NCBI GenBank assembly: GCA_013400115.1
Contig: VXBP01004067.1
Location: forward strand, 57,595-121,594
Source: Rhinopomastus cyanomelas
Lineage: Eukaryota; Chordata; Aves; Bucerotiformes; Rhinopomastidae
Direction of reading: 5' to 3'
Length of the DNA stretch: 64,000 nt
The translations under genes were made by a program, and so were the position numbers. Below the pieces are notes generated by a model that saw only the letters and a list, made by a program, of their open reading frames with translations, had not been told where the DNA came from and ran no database searches. Shown piece after piece: positions 10,042 through 20,283 of this stretch (positions are counted from its first letter, which is position 1; each line of letters starts with the position of its first letter).

Positions 10042-11921
10042 ATGATGCTCCCGTTGCTGCTGCTCTATGGGGCCCTGGGGTCTGGGGCAGACCGGGCAGG
10101 TAAGGCAAGGACAGAGCGGTGGTGGGGCTGGAGAGACTGGTTATTGGGGGCAGGACAGAGCTTCTGGGGAGGGGACAGGCTGGTGGGTGATGTCCGGTGT
10201 CTCTTACAGCCCCACTCGCCTTCACCATGCTGCAACACACTCGCATCTCCAGAGGCAGCTGCATCTTCTGGGGGAACGCCAGCCTGGACGGGCAGCTCAG
10301 CCACGTCCTCGAGGGATTTAATGTCATCCAAGTGCTGCCGCTGGAGCCCCTGGACAGCTGGGCCAGGCGGCGGGATGAGGTGAAGCTCTACTTGGACACC
10401 TTCAGTCAGCTGGCGAAACTCTTCCTCAAGGAGAGACCCATCAACTGTGAGTGCTACCCTGTGGGGAGATGGGACCCGTGGGGAAGGGGAGCCTGCCCTG
10501 CCCAGGCATGGGCATGGCTCTGCCGGGACAGCCGGGCGAAGGGATGGGGACAGGACCAGGTCCTGTGTGTAAAACCTGGCTCTGAGCTATGGGAGAGGTG
10601 AGAGTTTCTTACCTGGAGTCCTCCTGCTGCTGCCCTCAGGGCAAAGTGGGGGGACTGCAGCCTTGGGAGGATGAGACAACCTACTTTCAGTCTGCCTGCA
10701 TCCACAGTATCACAGGAATGATGAGGTTGGAAAAGACCTTAAAGATCATCCAGTCCAACCTAAAATCCTGTTTGTACTCTGCTTGTATCTGGCCAGTATC
10801 CCTCCTGCACCCTGCTAGTACCCTGCCTGCACCTCCCCTGCATCCTGCTTGGATCCAGCCAGACTCCTGCCAGTATTCTCCATCCCTCCTGCACCCTGCC
10901 AATATTCTCCCTGTATCCCTTCTGCATCCTGCCTGCATCTCACTTCCACCCTGCTTGCATCCTGCCTGTACCCCTCTGACATCCCTCCTGTATCCTGCCT
11001 GCACCCTGCCTGTATCCCACCTGCAGCCTTCCTGGGAGCTGTGGGACACCCCCAGCGGTGGCTCTCTCCGTGTCCCCGGCTGCATTTCTCCCCGACTCTC
11101 TCTTAGCTCTGCTGGTCCTGCCCAGGGAACCTCCCTTTTTCATTTCACCCCAAACCCAGCTTTGCCCTGGCTCTGCATCTCCTCACACGACCCTTGGGAA
11201 GCACTTTCTCACCTCAGGCTCCCTGCTCTGAGCCTCATCCGTGCCCGGGGTGTCTCCCTGCTCCCTGTGCCCCCTCCTTCCGTGGCAGTGCTGAGCAGCA
11301 GGCTCTGCTCTGAAACACCTCGTGCTGGGCACAGATAAGGAAGGGAGACCGGCTGCCCAGCCGTTGGAAAAGTCGCTGCTGCAACCACACAGAGCTGTGG
11401 GCACGGGGCTGCTGAGGCTGGCAACCAGCTGAACGGCTGCCCCCGTCCCGGCCGTCCTCACAGACACCCAGAGCCTGTGCTGCCACCTGGGCTGCCGCCT
11501 CTTCCCCAACGGCACAGCCCACAGCTTCTACGAGGTGACCCTCAACCGGACGGCGTTCCTCAGCTTTCACGTCCCCAGTGCCACCTGGCAGCGGCGCTGG
11601 CCCGGCAGCCACGAGGTGGCTTCTTATGCCCAGAGGGAGCTGATGAAGTACTCCATGACCACCCAGGACCTCCAGTATTTCCTCAACACCACCTGCGTTG
11701 GCATCCTGCGGGCTCAGAGTGCCAGGACAGGTGCGTGCTGGGCCCGAAGCGGGGACGCGGTAGCGCAGCGGGCTTGACCCCGGTCGTCACCTCCATCACC
11801 TCTTGCAGGCAAACAGAGCGTCCGGTCGCACGCCCCGCTGGTGCTGGGCCTGCTCCTGGGGACCTTCGCCTTGCTGGCCACGGCCACGGGGATCTTCTTG
11901 TACACAGGAGGGAGATGCTAG
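10042..11921 (+). CDS. PROCR: Endothelial protein C receptor-like MHC-I-fold membrane protein
   Basis: Exons 10042-10099, 10210-10446, 11464-11730 and 11809-11921 join in phase to 224 residues (human 238), with the same four-exon plan as mammalian PROCR. In mammals this endothelial receptor binds the Gla domain of protein C and holds a phospholipid in a CD1-like groove. The protein has a signal peptide (MMLPLLLLYGALGSG), an alpha1-like segment with a conserved GNASL glycosylation site and SHVLEG, an alpha2-like segment with HLGC and NTTC cysteines that should form the domain disulfide, and a transmembrane helix at about residues 196-219. It ends in TGGRC, whose last Cys matches the palmitoylated human tail. 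Two in-frame ATGs stand together at 10042 and 10045; I chose the first. The alternatives, CD1 or classical MHC-I, are unlikely: there is no Ig-like alpha3 exon between alpha2 and the membrane exon. The polyadenylation signal is at 12233. Confidence 0.9.
10706..10768 (-). mobile_element. Short CR1 3'-end scrap in PROCR intron 2
   Basis: Reads ATCACAGGAATGATGAGG, then TTGGAAAAGACCTTAAAGATC, an old antisense CR1 terminus of about 60 bp. Confidence 0.8.
10770..11035. repeat. Degenerate CCTGCATCC-type tandem repeat in PROCR intron 2
   Basis: Many imperfect copies of a roughly 10-20 bp unit built on TCCTGCCTGTATCC and CACCCTGCC, abutting the CR1 scrap at 10706-10768. Confidence 0.8.
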
Positions 11922-12232
11922 CGCAGGCGGCAGCTGTCCCTTGTCACCCCGCGGAGGCAGGGACTGAGCTCGTGCCCTGCAAGGGACGCAGCTCTCCAGC
12001 ACCTCAGGCTTCCCTCCGTAAAGGGCACCAGGGGCTTCCTTGCCTGGTCCCAGGTGTGTTGACAGCAGCAGCACCACGTCCTGGTGATGGTCCATGCACA
12101 GAGACAATGCAGAACTACTCACGACGGGGAAGAGAGTTGGGGTTGGGGGGAAAGGGGCACCAGAAACAGCCCCCAAAAGGGCTTAGAAGGATGGAACTGA
12201 AACCCTCCTCTGGTTCCTGCAGGGAGCCCTGT

Positions 12233-12238
12233 AATAAA
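12233..12238 (+). promoter_or_regulatory. PROCR polyadenylation signal
   Basis: AATAAA, 312 bp after the PROCR stop codon, in unique sequence. Confidence 0.8.
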
Positions 12239-12571
12239 GCACCCACCAGCTCTCACTCCGATTTGGTTGCTCTCATTTCCCCACAGCAGCAGCTTTGATC
12301 TGAGCAGATCAACCACTTGTCCCTGCAGGAGACAGGGACACTGGGTGTGGGGCAGGGGTGATGCACGAGGGGACTCCAGGGTGAGAAGCTGCTCCCCAAG
12401 GTTCAGCTAAAGAACCACCGAGCTGTCTGCAAGCGCTGCCCAGCTCTAGGTCCCTTCTCCGAGCTAAAGGTGGCTCTTTGCTTACAGCCTGAGGTTTAGA
12501 GCACAAGACCCCACTTGTCTCTGCTGTCCCAAGGGCTGGGAACGAGCCAGGAGCTGGCTGGAGCCACCAAA

Positions 12572-13060
12572 AGAATCACAGAACAGTTTTGCCTGGAGGA
12601 GACCTTCAAGATCTTTGAGTCTGACCTTTTCCCAGCCCTATCAGCACCACTAAGCCCTGTCCCCTAAAACAACATCAACATCTCCAGAGATGGGGCCTCA
12701 ACCCCCTCCCTGGGCAGCTGTTCCAGCGCCTGACAACCCCCTCTGGAGAGAAATTGCTCCACATCCAGACTGAACCTCCTCTGGTGCAGCTTCAGGCCAC
12801 TGTCACTGGCCACCAGGGAGAACAGGCTGACCCCTGCCTCTCTACACCCTCCTTTCAAGTGGCTGTAGACAGCAGTGAGGTCTCTTCTCCACCTCCTCCA
12901 GGCTACACAGCTGCAGATCCCTCAACCATGCCTCACATGACACCTGTTCCAAACCCTTTTCTAGCCTGGTAGCCACCTCTGTCCCCTCTCCAGCCCTTCG
13001 ATGTCCCTCAGCGGAGCAGCAAGCACCTGGCCTCGGTGACCTTGCAGCTGATCCTTTCCT
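12572..13060 (-). mobile_element. Diverged CR1 downstream of PROCR
   Basis: Antisense copy of an older subfamily, marked by GAATCACAGAACAGTTTTGC, CTCTGGAGAGAAATTGCTCC and CCTCCTCCAGGCTACACAGC. Confidence 0.85.
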
Positions 13061-13886
13061 AACTCCTGAAGCAAGACAAAAAGGGCCGGTAGGTGGGTGA
13101 GAGGCGAGACAGGAAGACATGGGAAGCTGACACAAGTGGTTGTCCTTGAAGGGGTGGAGGAGGAGGTCTCCAAAAACCACATCTCATCGCTCTGGCTGCT
13201 GGCCACCCGCCCCGAGCAGCCCCCGCCTCCGCCAGGCTCTTCGGGCAGAGGCCAGGGCGCTCCCCACCCTTCAGCGGGGTCCTCTGCGAAACGGCAGCCA
13301 AGAGGCCAGAGGATCCAAAACAACAAGGCTGAGGCACGTGAACCTCGCTGCTGGGCCTCTAAAGCAGCGCCCTTAGTGGCCCCGGGGCCGAGCCCAGGAT
13401 GGGGCAGCAGCTCAGATCCTCCTGAAGTCCCAGGATGGGGCAGCAGCCAGCAGCTCAGATCATCCTCAAATCCCAGGATCCTGAGAAACAGCCTCACCTG
13501 GAGCTGTGCCCATGGGCAATGAACACAAGGCTGTCACCTCCCTGGTGGCAACCAGCACCTGCATCTGCCACAGTGAACAAGAACTGAGGTGTGATGGCCA
13601 CAGCATCCACCCCCAGGACATCGTAGCCCCCAAGTTTTTCTCTCTCAACCCCAAAGTGTTTTATCACAGGGTGACACGAGGCTCAACCGTCCCAGCCCAC
13701 GATCTCAGTGCCCTCCCCAGCACTATCCAGTGTGCAGCATCTGCACAGCAGCTAGTAGCCACATCCGTGGCTGGTCCTCTCTCAAATCTGGCTGCTGTCC
13801 CACCTTTGATCACAGCCTGGGACAGGCAGTAGCGATAACCCGGGTATCCTGTCAGCCAAGGGCTGCTTTCTGTTTGCTGGCCGAAG
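13061..13886. other. Unassigned intergenic sequence
   Basis: No gene recognised. A 108-codon open frame at 13506-13832 (plus) has no splice context or family match that I can name. Confidence 0.5.
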
Positions 13887-14543
13887 AGCGGAGTAGGAAA
13901 AAGGGACTTGGGGTCCTGGAGGCCAGCAGGATGGCCAGGAGCCAGCAATGGGTCCTAGTGGCCAAGAAGACCAGTGGCATCCTGGGGTGGATTAGAATGG
14001 GGGTGGTTAGTAGATTGAGAGAGGTTCTTCTCCTCCTCTGCTCTGCCCTGGGGAGACCACAGCTGGAATCTTGTGTCCAGCTCTGAGCCCCCCAGTGCCA
14101 GAAGGACACGGAGCTGCTGGAGAGTCCAGAGCAGGGCCACAGAGATGATGGAGGGATGGGAGCATCTCCCTGCTGAGGAAAGGCTGAGGGAGCTGGGAAA
14201 GAAGGAGCCTGAGGGGTGACCCCATGGATGTTGATCAATATGTGAAGGGTGGGTGTGAGGAGGATGGAGCCAGGCTCTGCTCTGGGGCACCCAGTGACAG
14301 GACAGGGGGCACTGAAGCTGGAGCAGAGGAGGTTCCACATCAACGTGAGAAGGACCTTCTTCCCAGTGAGGGTGCCAGAGCCCTGGAAGGGGCTGCCCAG
14401 GAGGGCTGTGGAGTCTCCTTCTCTACAGATGCTTCAAACCCACCTGGATAAGTTCACATGTGACAGGATCTATGGGATCCTGTGGTGGCAGGGGTATTGG
14501 ATTGGATGATCTTTCAAGATCACCCCTAATTGTTCTGTGATTC
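13887..14543 (+). mobile_element. CR1 LINE between PROCR and DNAJB11
   Basis: Sense copy running from the RT-coding end (GGACTTGGGGTCCTGGAGG) through the 3' region to AATTGTTCTGTGATTCC. Confidence 0.93.
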
Positions 14544-16365
14544 CGAGTGAGCTGCTTTTGCTTCTTGCAAGAGGGCAACCAAACCTGCATGGAGACCTGT
14601 GGTGGCTTTAGCCACCCTTCCCTACGCGGCAAACCCTCCAAGGCCAACCATCCTGGCCTCCCACAGCCACCCCTGGGTAAGGCTGGGCTTTCCCTGTGTC
14701 GCATCGTTTCCGTCAGCCGGCTCCCTTGGATGAGGGTCAAGAGAAGATGCCCATCCTGAACCTTGCTCCAGTGAGTAAGATGATGCCAACGTGCTGCTGC
14801 CCTTCCCCTTTGCCCACACCCTGTGGCTGCTTCACATGGGGTGGGCAGGTTGCCCTCACAGGGGACAGTCAGCCCCCTTGTTGCCTTTCAAACACCAGCT
14901 CCCAGCCCAAGGTCGGCTGTGACCTTCAGGGGCTGCTCCTGGGGCAGCAGCAGCGGGGCCCTGCCCATCCCCAGGGGCAAAGGGCTGGGTGGCTCCACCA
15001 GCAGCCCCAACCCACTGCTAACGGGTCCTGCCCCTGCCTGGGTGGGGATGGGGAAGGCAGCAGCTGGCAAAACAACCCCCAGGGCTGATCAGGAAAACGG
15101 GCAGCACTGGATTAAAGTCTGTAAGGAAAAAGGAACTCCCCTGGTAAACACCCCTGACACAGCCAGTGCCTGTGCTGAGGTCATCGCTTTTCTGGACTAA
15201 ACAAGCCCAGTTCTTCTTCATTCCCCCCCAGAGGCCACATTGTCACCGTCCCAGATGTTCTCACTTCTGCCAGCAGCAGCTCTGGACCATTGGGGTGGGG
15301 GGAGCTGGCACAAGTGCAGCCCCCAGCCAGCCCTCCCCAAGCAAAGGGAGGCAACAGAGTTTGGTGGTTGGAGGCTGCTGGGCACCTGCTTTCTAGCAGC
15401 CTCCTGCTCCTGCACAGGAACAGGCAGGACCCTGGAAAGACTTAACTGGTGCATCCCATCCCGCAGGGGACGTGGGTGCTGAGCACCCATTGCTGCCCTC
15501 TTCCCTGTCCTCTCACCTTCTAGGTCAGGACTGTCCAAGCAAGAGGGAGCAGGGCCACCCAGCAGCTGGGGTGGGTGAAGGGAGACTTCTAGGCAGGAAG
15601 ACACCACCAGCTCCCTCAGGGCTGAGCAAAAGAAGCTGCCCCACTGCTCCTCCAGGGGCTGCTACCTGGAAATCCCTTCATAGCCTCCACCCAGGAACCA
15701 TCCTCCTCATCCTCAGCCCGGTGGTCGCCCCAGTCTTCACCCCTCTGAGCCGCTGGAGCCGTGAACTCTGCACATCTGTGTCTTCAGGGGCAGATTCCCC
15801 CGGCAGCAGCCGCTCTGGCCTCCCACCTCCTCCTGCCTGGCAGAAGCAGGGAAGTTTACACACAGATAAGTGCTTTAAAATAACAAGGTTTTGGGAATCA
15901 AAACCAACCCAGCCCGCCTGCGGAGACGTTTCCATGGAGAAGACAGCGATGTTTGGGAACACTGTCACCCCCCTGGCCGGACGTGGGGGGGAGGCAGGGA
16001 TGCTCTCTGCAAGTGGGGCCACTCTGCTGCGGAGAGGAGTGACAGTGGTGACCCTGAGGCCACGGGAACAGGCCACCCCGCTGGGGCAAGCTGCTCCCCA
16101 GTAACCAGATACCTAATGTTGAAGCTCCTGTGTACAGGCCCACACACTTGAGTGGGCAACAAGCCTTCAGATGGTGCAAGCCCAGACTCGAGGGGGGACA
16201 GAAGCAAATCAAGTCACTACAGTACAACCCTTTCTAGAGAAGACCCCTGGTTTTCACCCCCATTCACTTGCCATGGAGTCCTCAGCCCATCCAAGGCTCC
16301 CTGGGATGGGAGGGATCCCATTAAAGGGTGGTAACACAGCCCTGATGAAGGTGGCAGCTCAGAGG
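14544..16365. other. Unassigned intergenic sequence
   Basis: 1.8 kb free of recognisable CR1. I see no exon with credible borders and no RNA gene. Base composition is even, with moderate GC. Confidence 0.5.
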
Positions 16366-16584
16366 GAGTCACAGAGCATTAGGGATTGGAAGGGACCTCC
16401 AAAGATCATCTAGTCCAGTCCCCCTGACACAGCAGGATCACCTAGATCCAGTCACACAGGAAGATGTCCAGGTTGGTTTTGAATGTCTCCAGAGAAGGAG
16501 ACTCCATAACCCCCCTGGGCAGCCTGAAGAAGATCCTTCTGATATTTATACAGAACCTCCTCTGTTCCAGCTCACACCCATAAG
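16366..16584 (-). mobile_element. CR1 3' fragment, antisense
   Basis: Starts CACAGAGCATTAGGGATTGG and breaks off in the TCTGATATTTATACAGAACC part, directly abutting the sense copy at 16585. Confidence 0.9.
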
Positions 16585-17332
16585 TCTGCAGTGAGCTCAC
16601 AACTTGTGGACGTCCTACACTTTGACCACAAGAACCCCCTGCAGCTACAGACTGAGGGATGAGTGGCTGGAGAGCAGCCTGGCAGAGAGGGACCTGGCAG
16701 GGCTGGGTGACAACCAGCTGAACAGGAGCCAGCAGGGTGCCCAGGTGGCTCAGAAGACCAATGGCATCTTGGCTTGGACCAGCAATAGTGTGGCCAGCAG
16801 GACTAGGGACATCATTCTCAGAGGGAAGCCTCCCCTCAAGTACTGAGGGCAGTTCTCACTTCAAGAAAGATGGAGGGGCTGGAGCAGGTGCAGAGGAGCA
16901 GTGAGGCTGGAGAAGGGACTGGAGGGAATGCCTGATGGGGAGACGCTGAGGGAGCTGGGGGTGTTGAGCCTGGGGAGAGGAGACTCAGGGGGGACCTTCT
17001 CCCTCTCTACAACTCCCTGAAGGGAGGTTGTAGCCAGCTGGGGGTCAGGCTCTTCTGCCAGACAACTAGTGCCAGGATGAGAGGGCAGAGCCTGAAGCTG
17101 CACCAGGGGAGGGTCAGGTTGGATGTCAGGAAGCCCTTCCTCATGGAAAGGGTGATCAGAGCCTGGACTGGCCTGCCCAGGGCAGTGGTGGAGTCCCCAT
17201 CCCTGGAGGTGTTGAAGGGCAGCCTGGCTGTGGCCCTCAGTGCCCTGGTGTGGTCATGGTGGTGATGTTAGGTCTTGGGCTGGGCTGGCTGAGCTCAGAG
17301 GGCTTTTCCAGCCTCAATCATTCTGCAAGTCT
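16585..17332 (+). mobile_element. CR1 LINE with RT C-terminal remnant
   Basis: Sense copy that still translates in pieces as a CR1 RT end (DEWLESSLAERDLAG, DNQLNRSQQGAQ). It then has the GGGTCAGGCTCTTCTGCC type 3' region and ends CAGCCTCAATCATTCTGC. Confidence 0.92.
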
Positions 17333-17653
17333 GAGGTGATCAAAACCATTTGCTTCAGAAATAAATCAGATTCCCATTCAGCCAGGGAAGGACCACACAC
17401 TCATCTGAACACCCCCTTCTCAAAACAGTGGGGTGTCTAGAAAGGCCTCTCAAGTCCAAGTGTTTCACTAGAAGACCCAAGTATCACATCTGTACCTCAA
17501 CCCTTGACTCGGACAAGGATTTAGGGCAAAAGGGGACTAGGAAACTAATTTTTATTGGATCAACATTGGGGACAGCAGAGCTATTTAGAACAGGCTGGAG
17601 CCCAAGACTGCCTGTTACAGGATCCCCAGCTTTGAGGTCTGCACCTTTGGGAT

Positions 17654-17712
17654 AGAATCATCAGGGATTGGAAGGGACCTCAAAAGATCATCTAGTCCAA
17701 TCCCCCTAGGTG
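17654..17712 (-). mobile_element. CR1 terminus scrap
   Basis: About 60 bp: GAATCATCAGGGATTGGAAGG, then AAAAGATCATCTAGTCC. Confidence 0.85.
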
Positions 17713-19457
17713 ATGCCTCCTTGATCCCAAGCCAGGAGTAGATGTGGATGTCTAACCCTCACTCACACGAGCTGCAGTCTCCCTGTGCCATGACTCACAC
17801 GAGTTGAACGCTAGTGAAACACGGGATCAGGATCTCAGATGATTCCACACCCCCCATGCCCAGCATCCTGGGGCCCCAGGAGGACAAAACACCCCTCCAC
17901 AACCCTGAGAGCAGCAAAAGCTTTCCTCAGGCAAGTGGAACACCACCAAAACAAGCGGAAATGCCCAGGCCAGACCCTGGCAAGCAGCGGCGTAGGTTGC
18001 TGCTTGCAGAGAAAGCATGGAAACCCTGGAAGCTTTGTCTGAAGGTGGGAAAGGCTGAGAACACCCTCACAGCAGGTGGAAAAGGAAGGAGGAAATAGGC
18101 AGAACTGCTGGGTCTGATGGGGGGTTGTTTGTCTTCTCACCCTTGTAAAAGCAGCAGCAGCCACTGCGACCAGTGCAGCCCCGCAGTGAAAAACCAAACA
18201 GAACAACCCAGGACACGCAGCACAGGAAGGAAAAGAATTCACAGGGAAAGGAAAAGCAGCAGGAAAAAGTACTCAGGGCTTTAAATAAAAGCCCTGCTGC
18301 ACTGCCTGATGATGTTAGGGTGGGTGGCAAAGCTTACACCACCATCTCCTGAGGGTTTTGCTGTGAGGTCCCAACTTTCTAGCTTGAGTGCTGCTGCAGG
18401 TGAGCGGTGGCAGCGGGGTCGGTGCTGCCAGGCACCATCCACACTGCAGGTGGAAGGGAAAGCAGGAAGGCAATCAAGTGGACCCTCAGGGGGCTGAGCT
18501 AACAGGAAGCACTGATAGGAGAGTTTCTCTGAAATCAGAGATTCCTCAGATATCTAAACTAAGGGGAGAAGTTGAGGCAGAGCTGCCTGCAAAGAGCTGA
18601 CCATCACACAGGCAGCCATTTGGAGTAGTAGCTGCAGCAGGGATTAAGGCTGCACCCACAAATTGTGAGGAAGATGAGCACTGAGACCAAGGGTTTGGCA
18701 TCTCAGGTTTGCTTGTCCCCTCCTCTCAGCACTTCCCAAAGCCCCTGCTTTGCTCTGCCAAAGCAAACTACAAAGGATCCAACAGGAAACCCTCCCCGTG
18801 CTGCTGCTTCCGCTGCGTCAGCTCCTGCTTGGAGTTTAAGGCTTGGGTGGAACATAGAGACCAAGGCACCACGCAAGGGCTGGGCCAGAGCTGCTTTCTA
18901 CCTCTCCAAGCTCAGATCTCAACTCCTTAAGACTTCATGAAGAAGAAAAAGCCCCCCAAAAGTACCTGGAGTCTCCAGCAGCTGCTCTCCTGCAGAAGAA
19001 CCCAACTCATCCCTTTCCAAGCAGGGTATAAGGCAGCAGATGTAAGGATCCCACCTTACAGCCACCAAGAGCCCTGAGGGAAGCAGCAAAGCACCATCCT
19101 ACACAACCAAGTGACTCATTCTCTCAATGCCTACAACCCTGTCACTGAGAGTCTGACTGACACAGGCACCCTTGAGAAACTGATTAGCCACCATGTGGGG
19201 GTGAGAATCCCTGATGGGGATGCTCAAAGCATCAGGGTTTTCAAGACAGAACTCAGAGCAGCACAATTAGCTCTCCCTGCTGGGTTATGAGGCCCTCCAG
19301 CTCGAATGAAGCAGCAACAGAGCTGCTGCAGCTGCAGTTTCACCCTTTACAGCAGCTCACAGCTTAGATCAGGGAATGGGGGGCCCTTCAGTGTTCACCC
19401 TACAAGTGCAGCTGAAATACAGAACCAGGGAGTTTGTGCCATTCCAACTCCAACACC
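17713..19457. other. Unassigned intergenic sequence
   Basis: 1.7 kb without recognisable repeats or genes. It contains a small palindrome around 18276-18297 (AGGGCTTT ... AAAAGCCCT) with an AATAAA in its loop, but no upstream gene to use it. Confidence 0.5.
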
Positions 19458-19463
19458 TTTATT
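19458..19463 (-). promoter_or_regulatory. Likely DNAJB11 polyadenylation signal
   Basis: AATAAA on the minus strand about 820 bp after the DNAJB11 stop. It is the first canonical signal on that strand, which would make the 3'UTR roughly 19440-20283. Confidence 0.6.
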
Positions 19464-20283
19464 TCTCTGCTCTTCACTTGTCCTCACAGAGGATAGAGCG
19501 CAGGAGGTGAGTGAACTTCTCCAAAGCTGTTGGGGGTAACAAGAACGAACTGAGGCCACGAGGAACCATCCCTGTTATTTCCACTGTGAAGCCTGAGGAG
19601 TCTTTGCTGAGCTCTTGCAACTTCAAATTTAAAAACCAAGCATTAACTTTGGGACAAGAGGACTACCTGGTAGTTTGAGAGTCCACAGGAGCTGTAGGAC
19701 ACTTTCCCAACCGTTATGTGGGGTTTAACAGCCTCCAAAGGCTCTCCTGCTGGTCTGCTCCCAACAGCACCTGTACTTCTGCCCCAGAAACACAAACTCT
19801 GAAGCAACACCACGCTCTGGACTCCGAGGAGAAAGGAGAGGAAGCATTTGCATTCAAAAAGAACCTCTGGAACAGTACTAACTCAAAAGAGACCGACACA
19901 GAAGGATGGACAAAGCAGGAGAAGCTATGAAAGCCTGTTGAGATGGTCAAGAAAAAGGTCACATCAAAATATATTTAAAAACCAGAAATTCCAACCTGTG
20001 TGGAATTTAAAACTCCTTTCCCCACTTTTTGTTCCTGCTTCAAGGAGTCTCTTTGTCGTTCCAGGACGTGGAACATGACAGGCAGCACCAGTTATGTCCT
20101 GAAAAGGGCAGTAGGTCCCCCCCCCTCCAACTCAGCCGAGCTCCTCCCTCAGTTTACAAAGGAAAAATGAAGATACCTCAACGATTGCCCCCCTCCCTCT
20201 TTTCTGCTGTACAGTGGGCAGGAGAACAGACTGCACACACATCTGAGCTTTGCTCTTCAGTGAAGTCCAACTTTTCTACAGCA

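Noticed and set aside
10042..11921. CD1 or classical MHC class I identity for the PROCR-like gene
   Set aside because: There is no Ig-like alpha3 exon, the protein is 224 residues, and the exon plan and TGGRC tail fit PROCR.
11477..12298. 273-codon open frame overlapping PROCR exon 3
   Set aside because: It is a shifted frame over a PROCR exon whose own frame has conserved residues and correct splice phases.
13506..13832. Possible small gene with CHSEQELRCDGH-like peptide
   Set aside because: Single open frame without splice signals, promoter or polyadenylation signal; I could not tie it to any family.
16604..17265. Open frames with DEWLESSLAERD and similar peptides as host genes
   Set aside because: They are remnants of the CR1 reverse transcriptase end, repeated at 34252-34497 and elsewhere.
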